Shown: positions 44,883 to 54,022 of the stretch, in pieces | Position numbering within the stretch: position 1 is the first letter of the stretch | Layout: the number at the start of each line of letters is the position of its first letter | Position numbers and translations under genes: made by a program | Notes under the pieces: model-generated | Told to the model about the DNA's origin: nothing | Databases searched by the model: none | What the model saw: the letters and a program-made list of their open reading frames with translations, nothing else | Source of the DNA: DASWJZ01 sp963814905 | GTDB lineage: Bacteria; Pseudomonadota; Alphaproteobacteria; Rhizobiales; Afifellaceae | Direction: 5' to 3' | Assembly (NCBI GenBank): GCA_963814905.1 | Contig: CAWFEM010000011.1 | Span: forward strand, 62,001-126,000 | Length of the DNA stretch: 64,000 bases

Positions 44883-45734
44883 GGCGAGCGGCAGCTCGAA
44901 TGGCGTGTTGATCAGGAGATCGAGCCGGCGCTTCAGGTCGTCCTTGAAGCCGGCGTTCATGTCGAGGATCGCCTGCGTCTTCAGAAAGTCCATGATGAAG
45001 ACGCCGTTGATGTCGGGGCGCACCAGAACATCCGGCTGATGCCATTTGAGCTTCTCGCGGATGATCGACTGCATGGAGATCTGCGCGGCGCCGACGACGC
45101 ATTCCAGGAGCCCCGGCTGCCGGCCGTTCGTTTCCGCCGGGCCGCCTGCGACGTCGCAGGCGACGGTCAGATCGCAGTCGGCGATATGGTCGAAGGGAAG
45201 CGGGTTCGTTGCGCCGCCGTCGATCAGCACCCGCCCGTCGATGTTGACCGGCCGGAAGAGGGCGGGGATGGCGATGGAAGCGGCGATCGCGGGCCGAAGC
45301 TCGCCCTCCTTCAGAATCACCTCGCACCAGGCGTAGAAGTCGCAGGCGATCACCTTCAGCGGGATTTTGAGCTCCTCGAAGGTCTCAGGCAGCAGCTCAA
45401 GTCCCGGAACGAAGGAATCGAGGATGACGCGCGCGTCGAATTGCGGGGTCACCGAACGGCCGCGCAGAAGATCCGTGAAAGCGAGCGGGCGCGCGCGCCA
45501 GAGCCGCGCCAACACATCGCGGCGCTTGGAATAGAAGCCGACTGCGGCCTCGCGCATGTCCTTGCCGGTGAAGCCCGCCGCGTAGCCGGCGCCGATGATC
45601 GCGCCGATCGAGGTCCCGGCGATCAGCGCCGGCTTGATGCCGAGTTCGTCGAACGCCTCGCAAACGAGGACATGCACCATCCCGCGGGCGCCACCGCCAC
45701 CCAGGGCCAGACCGATACGCAACTCCGCAGACAT
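44685..45734 (-). CDS. Patatin-like phospholipase
   Basis: The product is 349 residues from the ATG at 45734 (AGAGGA upstream). Patatin elements are complete: oxyanion hole GGGGARG (12-18), nucleophile Ser42 in GTSIG, and catalytic Asp172 in DGG. It hydrolyses acyl esters of lipids. The conserved domain ends near INTPFELPLA; the last 65 residues are encoded opposite tadA and look like read-through sequence. An upstream Met at 45782 lacks a ribosome site. Confidence 0.88.
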   Translation of the reverse strand: MSAELRIGLALGGGGARGMVHVLVCEAFDELGIKPALIAGTSIGAIIGAGYAAGFTGKDMREAAVGFYSKRRDVLARLWRARPLAFTDLLRGRSVTPQFDARVILDSFVPGLELLPETFEELKIPLKVIACDFYAWCEVILKEGELRPAIAASIAIPALFRPVNIDGRVLIDGGATNPLPFDHIADCDLTVACDVAGGPAETNGRQPGLLECVVGAAQISMQSIIREKLKWHQPDVLVRPDINGVFIMDFLKTQAILDMNAGFKDDLKRRLDLLINTPFELPLASAKGAKKAAKKDGRRRLADSGVNLWRMVAGGRGKEADAMLDGPALGVAGAVIEPADAGEGNSRGA

Positions 45735-45857
45735 GGCGTTTCCTCTGAAGAGGAACTTGGCGGCCAGATGGCGGCCGGACAAGAAACTTTTATGAAAAAG
45801 ATTGAAAGGTTTAGTTAACTGATGGTGCTCAGACGCGCGCCTGCGCGTCGCTCTCCG

Positions 45858-46598
45858 CTACTTCGTCCGGTAGTCCGCCTTGTATTTCGGCGTTCCCTTC
45901 AGGACGTCGCGCGTGAAAGCGTCCTTGCCGAGCACGATTCCGTACCAATCCTCGATCAGCCAAACGATGTCGTTGAACGCCTTGCCGTTCTCTTCATGCC
46001 GCAAGATCACGAAGTATTGCAGGCGTATCAAGATCGTCCCGAACATCAGGTTGAAGTTCCTGTACGTCAGCCTCCGATCGACGAAGTTGTAGCGGTACAT
46101 GTACGCGACCTGCTCGATGAAGTTCAGCAGGCGGAGGATGGCGTATCCGATCGGATATCTTGGGGGGTCGTTGCCGTAGCGGGCGCGGTTGGAGAGCTGC
46201 GCCAGTATGTCGTTGACTTCCTCGCGTGAGAATTCGCGGATGCCGTTCGCGTGCAAGAACAGGACATCCTTGTGCAGGGATTCGTTGGATCGAAAGTGAT
46301 CGATCACGCTGTAGGTGTATCGTAGCTTGTCCTGGTAGCGATTGAGGTAGTTCGTGAACACCCAGCCGGCCGTGGCAAGAATTGCCGCCATGGTAACGGC
46401 CGTCGGCGGCCTGAGCGCGTCCGGGACACGCCACAGCACGACAAGAGCAATGAGCCCCAGAAGAATGATTACCCCAACGAGGTCGCCGAACCGAAGCGGC
46501 TCTCGCCAGATCCATCGTCCGATCAGGAAACAGACATTCGCCGCCAGCGACACCACCAGGACGACCCACAGGACCACGTCATGGGCCCATGGCGGCAT
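45858..46598 (-). CDS. DUF4760-like membrane protein
   Basis: The product is 246 residues. Three hydrophobic segments occupy the first 85 residues (VVLWVVLVVSLAANVCFLI, LVGVIILLGLIALVVLW, TAVTMAAILATAGWVF). A cytoplasmic, helical C-terminal domain follows, with TYSVIDHFRSNESLHKDVLFL and ILRLLNFIEQVAYMYRYNFVDRRL. The latter pattern resembles DUF4760. Base composition is visibly less GC-rich than in neighbouring genes, which suggests recent acquisition. Function is unknown. Confidence 0.7.
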   Translation of the reverse strand: MPPWAHDVVLWVVLVVSLAANVCFLIGRWIWREPLRFGDLVGVIILLGLIALVVLWRVPDALRPPTAVTMAAILATAGWVFTNYLNRYQDKLRYTYSVIDHFRSNESLHKDVLFLHANGIREFSREEVNDILAQLSNRARYGNDPPRYPIGYAILRLLNFIEQVAYMYRYNFVDRRLTYRNFNLMFGTILIRLQYFVILRHEENGKAFNDIVWLIEDWYGIVLGKDAFTRDVLKGTPKYKADYRTK

Positions 46599-46615
46599 AC
46601 GACGCGCCCCACCTC

Positions 46616-46707
46616 AGCGAGCAGGATGCAGCACGATGAATTCGTCGGGGTCGAAGCGCATGATCATCTCGTCGGGCAACCGGCGCCATTCAGTTAGCAG
46701 GTGGGCG
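46616..46707 (-). pseudogene. Short remnant of an unidentified gene
   Basis: On the minus strand a frame reads, in order, FRAHLLTEWRRLPDEM and IMRFDPDEFIVLHPAR, then a TGA stop. The residues look like real protein rather than shadow translation, but an in-frame stop lies directly upstream and no start codon or ribosome site is seen. It is probably the 3' end of a decayed gene, in the same AT-richer patch as the DUF4760-like gene. Confidence 0.3.
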
Positions 46708-46763
46708 CGGAATGTTCAAGGGAAAACCGTGAACAAAGCGAAATATATCATTACACCAATACA

Positions 46764-48017
46764 TTATCCCAGTCCGCGCCAGCCGATGTCGCGGCGGCAG
46801 AAACCTTCCGGCCAGTCGATCAGATCGACCGCGGCATAGGCGCGTAGCTGCGCCTGACGCACGTCGCGCCCGCGCGCGGTGACGCCGAGCACGCGTCCGC
46901 CGGCGGCGCGGATCGTGTCGCGGTCGCGCACCGTACCGGCGTGGAATATCTCCACATCCGGCAACGCCCCTGCCGCTTCGAGTCCACGAATCTCGGAGCC
47001 TTTTTCGTAAGCGCCGGGGTAACCGTTTGTGGCCATGACGACGCAGAGCGCGGAATCCTTGCTCCAGCGCACGCGCACGCGATCCAGCGTGCCGTCGACC
47101 GCAGCCTTCAGGACCGCCAGGAGATCGTCTTCAAGACGCATCATCAGCACCTGGCATTCCGGGTCGCCGAAGCGGGCGTTGTATTCGATGAGCTTCGGGC
47201 CTTCGGCGTCGATCATCAGCCCGGCATAGAGCACGCCGCGATAGCGGATGCCGCGCCCCTTCAGGGCGGCGACGGTGGGGCGGACGATCTCCGCCATCAC
47301 CCGCTCGCACATCGCGTCGGTGAGGATCGGGGCAGGGGAATAGGCGCCCATCCCGCCGGTATTCGGCCCCTCGTCGCCGTCGAAGGCGCGCTTATGGTCC
47401 TGCGCTGTCCCGAACGGGATCACCGTCTCGCCGTCTGAGAGCGCGAAGAAGCTCGCCTCCTCGCCGTCGAGAAATTCCTCGATCACCACAGATGCGCCGG
47501 GCTCGGAGAAGATCGCGTCGAGTGCGGCGAGCGCCGTCGCGCGATCCGCCGCGACGGTAACGCCTTTGCCGGCGGCGAGACCGTCGGCCTTCACCACGAC
47601 GGGGAGCGCATGGCCTTCGACATAGGGGCGCGCGTCAGCTGGATCGCTGAAGTGCCGATAGCCGGCGGTGGGGATGCCCGCCTCGCGGCAAAGATCCTTG
47701 GTGAAGCCCTTGGAGCCTTCAAGCTGCGCCGCCGCCTTGGTTGGCCCAAAGGCGCGGATTTCGGCCGCCTCCAGATCGTCGACGAGACCGGCGACGAGCG
47801 GCGCTTCCGGGCCGACGACGACGAGGTCGATCCGCTCGCGTCGGCAGAAGGAAACGACCGCCGCGCGATCGGCCGGATCGAGCGCCACGCATTCCGCGCA
47901 ATCGCAGATGCCGGCATTTCCAGGTGCGGCGAAGAGCTTGGTGAGAAGCGGCGAGGCGGAGAGTGCCCAGGCGAGCGAATGCTCGCGCCCCCCCGACCCG
48001 ATCAGAAGAACATTCAT
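46764..48017 (-). CDS. purD: Phosphoribosylamine--glycine ligase (GAR synthetase)
   Basis: Second step of de novo purine synthesis. The 417 residues from the ATG at 48017 begin MNVLLIGSGGREHSLAWAL, the standard N-terminus. The ATP-grasp core has PVVVKADGLAAGKGV, VIEEFLDGEEASFF, DHKRAFDGDEGPNTGGMGAY and IEYNARFGDPECQVLM. The longer open frame from 48083 lacks family similarity. It is divergent from ubiA. Confidence 0.96.
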   Translation of the reverse strand: MNVLLIGSGGREHSLAWALSASPLLTKLFAAPGNAGICDCAECVALDPADRAAVVSFCRRERIDLVVVGPEAPLVAGLVDDLEAAEIRAFGPTKAAAQLEGSKGFTKDLCREAGIPTAGYRHFSDPADARPYVEGHALPVVVKADGLAAGKGVTVAADRATALAALDAIFSEPGASVVIEEFLDGEEASFFALSDGETVIPFGTAQDHKRAFDGDEGPNTGGMGAYSPAPILTDAMCERVMAEIVRPTVAALKGRGIRYRGVLYAGLMIDAEGPKLIEYNARFGDPECQVLMMRLEDDLLAVLKAAVDGTLDRVRVRWSKDSALCVVMATNGYPGAYEKGSEIRGLEAAGALPDVEIFHAGTVRDRDTIRAAGGRVLGVTARGRDVRQAQLRAYAAVDLIDWPEGFCRRDIGWRGLG

Positions 48018-48135
48018 CGCCGCGCCTGCCCGCCCCGTATCGCCCGCCTCGGCGGTCCCTATCATGCGCGACGGCGGTGACAAATCCCGAGTTCCACGAG
48101 CTTGACGGCGGTCGCCGTCCGCGCGAGCAGGAAGG

Positions 48136-49068
48136 ATGCCCGCGCCTTCCCTCGTCCTTCCCGACGCGCCGCCGAAGAACTGGCTCGACCGCTTCGCGCC
48201 GGATTGGCTGAAGCCCTATGGGCGGCTGGCGCGCTGGGACCGGCCGATCGGCTGGTGGCTGCTTCTGTGGCCGTGCTGGTGGTCGGCGGCGCTCGCGGCC
48301 ATCGCGGCCGACCGCGGCGCGCCGAATGTCTGGCACCTTTTCCTGTTCCTGGTCGGCGCGATCGCCATGCGCGGCGCCGGCTGCACCTATAACGATCTGA
48401 TCGACCGCGACTTCGACGCACAAGTTGAGCGCACGCGTCTGCGCCCGCTGCCGTCGGGACAGGTCAGGCCCTCGCAGGCGCTCGTCTTTCTGGTGCTGCA
48501 GTCGCTCGTCGGCGCGCTCGTTCTCTTCCAGTTCAACGCCTTCACCATCGTCCTCGGCATCGCGTCGCTTGCCGTCGTCGCGCTCTACCCCTTTGCCAAG
48601 CGCGTCACCGACTGGCCGCAATTCGTGCTCGGACTCGCCTTTTCATGGGGGGCGCTGGTCGGCTGGTCGGCGGTCTTCGGCAAGCTCTCCGCCGCGCCGA
48701 TCGTGCTCTATGCCGGCGCGGTCCTATGGACGATCGGCTACGACACGATCTACGCGCTGCAAGACAAGGAGGACGACGCGGTGATCGGCGTGCGTTCCAC
48801 GGCGCGGCTTTTCGGCCGACGCTCGCGCGCCGGGATCGCCGCCTTCTACGTCGCCGCCTTCGTGCTTTTCGGGCTTGCGCTGGTCATCGCCGATGCCGGG
48901 ATTTTCGCCTTCGCCGCACTCGGCGCCGGGCTTCTCCACGCGGTGTATTTGATCGCGACGCTCAATCCCGACGATCCGGAGAACTGCCTGAAGCGGTTCC
49001 GGGCGAACTCAACCACGGGCTGGATTGTCTTCGCCGGTCTCGTCGCCGACGCGATTCTGCGCTTCTGA
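48136..49068 (+). CDS. ubiA: 4-hydroxybenzoate polyprenyltransferase
   Basis: Membrane prenyltransferase of ubiquinone synthesis, 310 residues with eight or nine hydrophobic segments. The two aspartate-rich motifs are GCTYNDLIDRDFDAQVERT and YALQDKEDDAVIGVRSTA, which bind the prenyl diphosphate through Mg2+. The N-terminal RWDRPIGWWLLLWPC is typical. It supplies the quinone used by the respiratory chain, including the oxidase encoded downstream in this window. Confidence 0.96.
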   Translation: MPAPSLVLPDAPPKNWLDRFAPDWLKPYGRLARWDRPIGWWLLLWPCWWSAALAAIAADRGAPNVWHLFLFLVGAIAMRGAGCTYNDLIDRDFDAQVERTRLRPLPSGQVRPSQALVFLVLQSLVGALVLFQFNAFTIVLGIASLAVVALYPFAKRVTDWPQFVLGLAFSWGALVGWSAVFGKLSAAPIVLYAGAVLWTIGYDTIYALQDKEDDAVIGVRSTARLFGRRSRAGIAAFYVAAFVLFGLALVIADAGIFAFAALGAGLLHAVYLIATLNPDDPENCLKRFRANSTTGWIVFAGLVADAILRF

Positions 49069-49091
49069 GATCCTGACTTTTGGGGGCGCGG

Positions 49092-49646
49092 TCAGGAACG
49101 CGCGATGATCTCGCGTCCCTCGATCTTGCGGATCGTGACCGCATTGCTGCCACGCCGGCGCATGAGGAAACGCGGCCGCCGTGCCCGCGCCGGGCGCGTG
49201 CGCCGTTCACGGATGCTCCCGTCCGCCTGACCGCGAGTCGCGTCGGGCGACGCGGAGACGATGACGGGCGGAAGGTCGAGAAAGCCGGCGAGCCGGTCGC
49301 GATATTCCTCCGCGGTGACGATGCTGTCGAACGCCTCCACGTCGAGCGACAGGCCGATATCGCGATGCATGAGCCTGACGACGTTGCTATTGCCGCGAAC
49401 GACCAGCGCAACCGCCTGGTATTGGCGGACCGGCACGCGGATGCGGCAGGCGAGTCCGGCGACGGGTCGAGACATCATCACTGTTCTCCGGTCAAATGTA
49501 ACAAGACAGTCTGCACCATCGCCAGAATTGCACCTGTATAGGAGCACGTCCGGGAAGGAGGTGGGCTGTTCCGAAGAACAGCCCACAAGGTTTGCTTGGA
49601 CTTGACCCATAACTGCTCGACGCCAATTCTTTTTTGTTCGGGCCAT
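49092..49646 (-). CDS. DUF6101-like protein
   Basis: The product is 184 residues. The central part (VTFDRRTVMMSRPVAGLACRI, then PVRQYQAVAL and VVRLMHRD) and the tail (RRPRFLMRRR, then EGREIIARS) resemble DUF6101 proteins of Hyphomicrobiales, judged from memory. Function is unknown. The start is uncertain: the ATG at 49646 keeps a homologous N-terminal segment, while an ATG at 49478 has the better ribosome site (GGAGAAC). It converges on ubiA. Confidence 0.65.
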   Translation of the reverse strand: MARTKKNWRRAVMGQVQANLVGCSSEQPTSFPDVLLYRCNSGDGADCLVTFDRRTVMMSRPVAGLACRIRVPVRQYQAVALVVRGNSNVVRLMHRDIGLSLDVEAFDSIVTAEEYRDRLAGFLDLPPVIVSASPDATRGQADGSIRERRTRPARARRPRFLMRRRGSNAVTIRKIEGREIIARS

Positions 49647-49787
49647 TTTGGCCTCGTGTTATAGGAGAGATTAGGCGCGATTTTTCCTAAACTGCTTAAT
49701 TTCCGTGGTTAACGCTTTTTCGCTCTAAATCACGGTAATCGAAAGCTAAATTGGCGTGCGCCGGGTGGATTCATGCGATGAGGGTGC

Positions 49788-50597
49788 GTGCGGTCGGACG
49801 ATTCGGATCTCGATCTTCTGAAGGACGCGGCGCTCGAAGCCGGCCGGCTCGCCATGCGCTTTTTCCGCTGCAATCCGGGGGTCTGGGAGAAGGTCGGCGG
49901 CTCGCCGGTCACCGATGCCGATATCGCGGTCGATCGCTTCCTGCGCGAGACGCTTCTCGCCGCGCGCCCCGATTTCGGGTGGCTGTCGGAGGAGACGGCC
50001 GACGATCCGGTGCGGCTGGAGCGCCCGGCGCTCTTCGTGGTCGATCCGATCGACGGCACGCGTAATTTCATCGAAGGCGGGGACGTCTGGTGCGTGAGCG
50101 TGGCGATCGTTGCGGCGGGCCGGCCGGTCGTGGCGGCGCTCAATGCGCCGGCGCGCTCGGAGGTCTATCTGGCGACGGTCGGCGGCGGCGCCTTCCTCGG
50201 CGACACGCGTCTTGCGGTGTCGGACCGGGCGGAGATCGAGGGCGCTCGTATCGCCGGGCCGCGCGGCTGGCTCAGGACCGAGGCCGTGCGGCAAAGCGGC
50301 GCCCTTGCGCAGGCGCATATCCCCTCGCTTGCCTATCGTCTCGCCCAGGTCGCGGCCGGCCGGTTCGACGCGGCTTTCGCGAGCCCCAGGGCGCATGACT
50401 GGGACCTTGCGGCCTCCGACCTTTTGGTGCACGAAGCGGGCGGTCGGCTGACAGGGCTCGACGGAAATCCGCTGCGCTACAACAAGGCGGAACCGCGCCA
50501 CGGCGTGCTAGCGGCCGCCAATTCTCGGCTCCATCCGCGCCTCCTGGCGACGGTGGAGGCCGCGGGCCGGGAGGTAGCGCGTGCAAGGAAGGCGTAG
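49788..50597 (+). CDS. Inositol monophosphatase family protein, probable 3'(2'),5'-bisphosphate nucleotidase
   Basis: The product is 269 residues from a GTG with GAGGGTGC upstream. Metal-site motifs of the family are present: LSEET (Glu-Glu), VVDPIDGTRNFIEGGDVW and the C-terminal HDWDLAASDLLVHEAGG. Substrate may be PAP (CysQ type) or inositol phosphate; its position at the head of the lipid A cluster is typical of Hyphomicrobiales and does not decide the matter. DUF4170 follows 18 bases on. Confidence 0.88.
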   Translation: MRSDDSDLDLLKDAALEAGRLAMRFFRCNPGVWEKVGGSPVTDADIAVDRFLRETLLAARPDFGWLSEETADDPVRLERPALFVVDPIDGTRNFIEGGDVWCVSVAIVAAGRPVVAALNAPARSEVYLATVGGGAFLGDTRLAVSDRAEIEGARIAGPRGWLRTEAVRQSGALAQAHIPSLAYRLAQVAAGRFDAAFASPRAHDWDLAASDLLVHEAGGRLTGLDGNPLRYNKAEPRHGVLAAANSRLHPRLLATVEAAGREVARARKA

Positions 50598-50615
50598 GCG
50601 CTGCCGGGGGTCGAG

Positions 50616-50867
50616 ATGAGCGGGACGGAAACGAGCCAGAAGCAGCTTCTGCACCTGGTTTTCGGCGGCGAGCTGGAAGCGTTCGAAAAGGTGCGCTTCC
50701 GCGACCTCGCCGGGCTCGATATTGTGGGCATCTACCCGAACTACGCGGAAGCCTACAAGGCATGGAAAGAAAAGGCGCAGATGACGGTGGACAACGCGCA
50801 GATGCGCTATTTCATCGTGCACCTGCATCGGTTGTTGGAGCCGGAAACGGATAATGGGAAAGCCTGA
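50616..50867 (+). CDS. DUF4170 family small protein
   Basis: The product is 83 residues and soluble. The family pattern is clear: LLHLVFGGELEAFEKVRFRDL, DIVGIYPNYAEAYKAWKEKAQ and MTVDNAQMRYFIVHLHRL. The function is not known. It is conserved between the phosphatase and the MsbA-like exporter, overlapping the latter by 14 bases, so a role connected with envelope lipid export is plausible but inferred only from position. Confidence 0.88.
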   Translation: MSGTETSQKQLLHLVFGGELEAFEKVRFRDLAGLDIVGIYPNYAEAYKAWKEKAQMTVDNAQMRYFIVHLHRLLEPETDNGKA

Positions 50868-52692
50868 GTCCGCCGCCGCCGCGGCGCAGCGTTCGGGATT
50901 CACCTTCGACGCGCTTCTGGATCAAGACCATTCGCGCTGGCCGGTCTTCGTGCGGCTCGTCCGCGAAACGGTCCTGCCGCATTGGCGCATCGTCTCCATC
51001 TCGGTCGGGGCAATGCTGGTGAGCGCCGCCATGTCCGGCGCGACGCCGTTCCTGTTGCAGCGCGTGGGCGACGACGTCTTCGTCAAAAAGAGCGAGGCGC
51101 TTCTCTACGTGCTTCCCCTGCTGATGGTCGCCGCGGTCGTTGTCCGCTCAATTGCGGAATGGATCGCAACCGTTGCCGAAAGCTCCGTCGGTACCCGGAT
51201 CGTGGCGGAAATCCGTATCCGCATGTTCGATACGATCGCGTCTGCGGATCTCGCCTGGATCCAGGGCGTTCATTCCGGCCGCTTTGTCTCCACCGTCGTC
51301 AGCGATTCAGGCGCCGTCGACCGCGCCGCGAACCGGGTTCTGGTCGGCATCTTCAAGAACGGCGCCAGTATTGTCTTCCTGATGGGGGCAATGTTTTACA
51401 TGGACTGGCGGCTGAGCCTGATCGTCCTGATCGGCGCGCCGCCGGCGATCTTCAATCTCGGACGGCAGCGGAAGAAGATACGCAAGGCCGCCGGCCACAC
51501 GCTGCGCCAGCAGGGCGATCTGAACAGCGTGCTGACCCAGACCCTGCAAGCCATGCGCGTGGTCAAGGCTTACGGCCAGGAGGCAAACGAGGCGGAGCGC
51601 CTGCGCCAGGTCGTGTTCAACCTGCGCAAATACTTCATGAAAGCCACCCGCACGCGGGCGGCCGTCGGCCCGTTTTGGGAGATTCTCGTCGGCCTCGGCT
51701 TTGCCGCGGGCGTGTTTTACTGCGGCTACCAGGGGGTCTATGGCCAGGTGACGCTGGGCCAGTTCATGGGCTTCATGACCGCCGCGTTGCTGAGCTACCA
51801 GCCGATGAAGTCGCTCGCCGGCATCGGCGCGACGCTGAGCGAAGGCCTTATCGCGGCGGAGCGCGTCTTCGCGCTGATCGATTACACCTCGCATGTCACC
51901 GAGAAGCGCGGCGCCCCGCCGCTCAAGGTCACCGCCGGCGCCATCACCTTCAAGGACGTCGACTTCGCCTACGAGCAGAGCGGCCCGGTTCTTTCCGGCT
52001 TCAATCTGGAGCTGCCCGCCGGACGCAAGCTTGCCCTTGTCGGGCCGAGCGGCGCGGGCAAGAGCACGGTGCTCAATCTCATCCTGCGCCTCTTCGATCC
52101 GAAGGCCGGAGTGATCGAGATCGACGGACAGGACCTGCGCGACGTGACGATCGCAAGCGTCCGTGCCGCCTCCGCGCTCCTGACCCAGGATCCGGTGATC
52201 TTCGACGACACGGTCGCCGCCAATATCTCCTACGGCTCGCCGGGCGCGAGCGAGGAGGCGATCATCGCCGCGGCGAAGGCGGCCGCGGCGCACGATTTCA
52301 TCATGAAGCTGCCCTACGGGTACGAGACGCGCGTCGGGGAATCCGGCAACCGGCTCTCCGGCGGCGAGCGCCAGCGCATCGCCTTCGCGCGCGCCATGCT
52401 CCGCGATACGCCGATCGTGCTCCTCGACGAGCCGACCAGCGCGCTCGACGCGGATTCGGAAGCCAAGGTTCAGGAGGCCATGCAGCGGTTGCTGCAAGGG
52501 CGGACGGTGGTGATGATCGCGCACCGCCTGTCCACCGTGCAGCGCGCCGACAGGATCTTCTACATGGAAAACGGTCGCGTTCTGGAGACCGGCACCCATT
52601 CGGAGCTGGTGGCGCGCGGCGGCAACTATGCACGCATGGTCAAGACGCAGCTTCTTGGCGACCAGACCACGCCCGAGCTTGTCGGAGGCTGA
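50854..52692 (+). CDS. MsbA-like lipid A/lipid ABC exporter
   Basis: Fused half-transporter of 612 residues. The N-terminal membrane domain has about six helices. The C-terminal ATPase has Walker A GPSGAGKST (about 396-404), signature LSGGERQRIAFARAML (about 501), Walker B VLLDEPTSALD and switch His in MIAHRLSTVQ. Its place before waaA and lpxK makes export of lipid A-core the best guess; other lipids cannot be excluded. The gene is flanked by overlaps on both sides. Confidence 0.9.
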   Translation: MGKPESAAAAAQRSGFTFDALLDQDHSRWPVFVRLVRETVLPHWRIVSISVGAMLVSAAMSGATPFLLQRVGDDVFVKKSEALLYVLPLLMVAAVVVRSIAEWIATVAESSVGTRIVAEIRIRMFDTIASADLAWIQGVHSGRFVSTVVSDSGAVDRAANRVLVGIFKNGASIVFLMGAMFYMDWRLSLIVLIGAPPAIFNLGRQRKKIRKAAGHTLRQQGDLNSVLTQTLQAMRVVKAYGQEANEAERLRQVVFNLRKYFMKATRTRAAVGPFWEILVGLGFAAGVFYCGYQGVYGQVTLGQFMGFMTAALLSYQPMKSLAGIGATLSEGLIAAERVFALIDYTSHVTEKRGAPPLKVTAGAITFKDVDFAYEQSGPVLSGFNLELPAGRKLALVGPSGAGKSTVLNLILRLFDPKAGVIEIDGQDLRDVTIASVRAASALLTQDPVIFDDTVAANISYGSPGASEEAIIAAAKAAAAHDFIMKLPYGYETRVGESGNRLSGGERQRIAFARAMLRDTPIVLLDEPTSALDADSEAKVQEAMQRLLQGRTVVMIAHRLSTVQRADRIFYMENGRVLETGTHSELVARGGNYARMVKTQLLGDQTTPELVGG

Positions 52693-54022
52693 GATCGCAG
52701 ACGCCAGGAACCCGGGCGGGCTCCTGGGCGAGACCGCGCTCGCCGTCTATGGAGCGGTCGGGCACGTTGCGGCTCCCGTCGTCGGCGCGATGCTCAAGCT
52801 GCGCGAGCGCCGCGGCAAGGAAGACGGCGCGCGCCGCGGCGAGCGGTTCGGCGTCGCCGGCCACGCGCGCCCGCCCGGACCGCTGGTCTGGGTGCATGCG
52901 GCAAGCGTCGGGGAGACGGTCGCGGCCGCACCGCTGATCAACCGCCTGGGAGAGCTCGGATCGGGCGTGCTCCTGACCACCGGCACGACGACCGCCGCGG
53001 AGGTCGCGCGGCGGCGGCTTCCGCGTGCCGTGATCCACCAGTTCGTTCCGATCGACACGCCGGCCGCGGTCGGCCGCTTTCTCGATTATTGGCGGCCCGG
53101 GCTCGCGCTCTTCGCCGAGTCGGAGCTGTGGCCGACCATGCTGCGCGTGGTTCGCCTGCGCGGGCTGCCGCTTGCCGTGGTCAATGCGCGCATGTCGGAG
53201 CACTCGTTCCGCTCGTGGCGGGCCGTGGCGCCGCTGGCGCGCGCCGTCCTCGGCCGTGCCGAGCTTTTCCTGGCGCAGAGCCTTGCCGACGCCGAACGGC
53301 TGAAAGCACTCGGCGCGCGCCGCGTGGTCGTATGCGGCAACCTGAAGTTCGATGCGCCGCCGCCGCCGGCCGACGCCGACGCGCTCGCCGCGCTGCGCCG
53401 CGAGATCGGCGACCGGCCGGTGCTGGTGGCTGCGAGCACGCATCGCGGAGAGGAGGCGGCGGTGGTCGTCGCGCATGCCGGCCTTGTCCGTGACGGCGCG
53501 CGCCTCCTGACCATTCTCGCTCCGCGTCATCCGGAGCGGGGGGAGGCGGTCGCCGCGGAGATCGCCGCGAGGGGGCTGACGCTGAGCCGCCGCTCCGCCG
53601 GCGAAGCGATCGGCCCATCGACAGACATCTACCTGGCCGACACGATCGGCGAGATGGGTTTATGGTACCGGCTGGCCGACATTGCTTTTCTGGGGGGGTC
53701 CATGGTGCCGCATGGCGGGCAGAATCCGATTGAGCCGGCGAAGCTTCTGGTGCCCATCCTGCACGGCAGCCATGTCGGAAATTTCCGCGACGTCTATGAC
53801 GCGCTCGGCGCGGCGGGGGCAGTCGTCGCGGTCGACGACGCCGCTTCGCTCGCCGAAGCGGTCGGGCGCCTGATCGAGAATCCCGCCGAGTGCAAACGGC
53901 TTGCGCGCGAGGCGCATGCCTGCGTGGAGCGCTTCGGCGGCGCGCTCGATCGCACGATCGGCGCGTTGCAACCCTATCTCACCGCACTCGGCCTTCCCGA
54001 TGAAGCTCCCGCGCGCGCCTGA
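52679..54022 (+). CDS. waaA: 3-deoxy-D-manno-octulosonic acid transferase
   Basis: Adds Kdo to lipid IVA. Family blocks are VWVHAASVGETVAAAPLI, FAESELWPTML, LPLAVVNARMSEHSFRSW, GNLKFDA and GGSMVPHGGQNPIEPA. The start is uncertain. I use the TTG at 52679, just inside the exporter gene's end, giving 447 residues and a 14-base overlap. The ATG at 52628 would add 17 unrelated residues. lpxK overlaps its 3' end by 23 bases. Confidence 0.93.
   Translation: MSEAEIADARNPGGLLGETALAVYGAVGHVAAPVVGAMLKLRERRGKEDGARRGERFGVAGHARPPGPLVWVHAASVGETVAAAPLINRLGELGSGVLLTTGTTTAAEVARRRLPRAVIHQFVPIDTPAAVGRFLDYWRPGLALFAESELWPTMLRVVRLRGLPLAVVNARMSEHSFRSWRAVAPLARAVLGRAELFLAQSLADAERLKALGARRVVVCGNLKFDAPPPPADADALAALRREIGDRPVLVAASTHRGEEAAVVVAHAGLVRDGARLLTILAPRHPERGEAVAAEIAARGLTLSRRSAGEAIGPSTDIYLADTIGEMGLWYRLADIAFLGGSMVPHGGQNPIEPAKLLVPILHGSHVGNFRDVYDALGAAGAVVAVDDAASLAEAVGRLIENPAECKRLAREAHACVERFGGALDRTIGALQPYLTALGLPDEAPARA

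Noticed and set aside
49530..49600. Possible 4.5S (SRP) RNA, because of a GTCCGGGAAGGAGG-like stretch next to a hairpin
   Set aside because: The SRP domain IV internal loops do not fit, and the stem lies on the wrong side. It is better explained as coding or leader sequence of the DUF6101-like gene.
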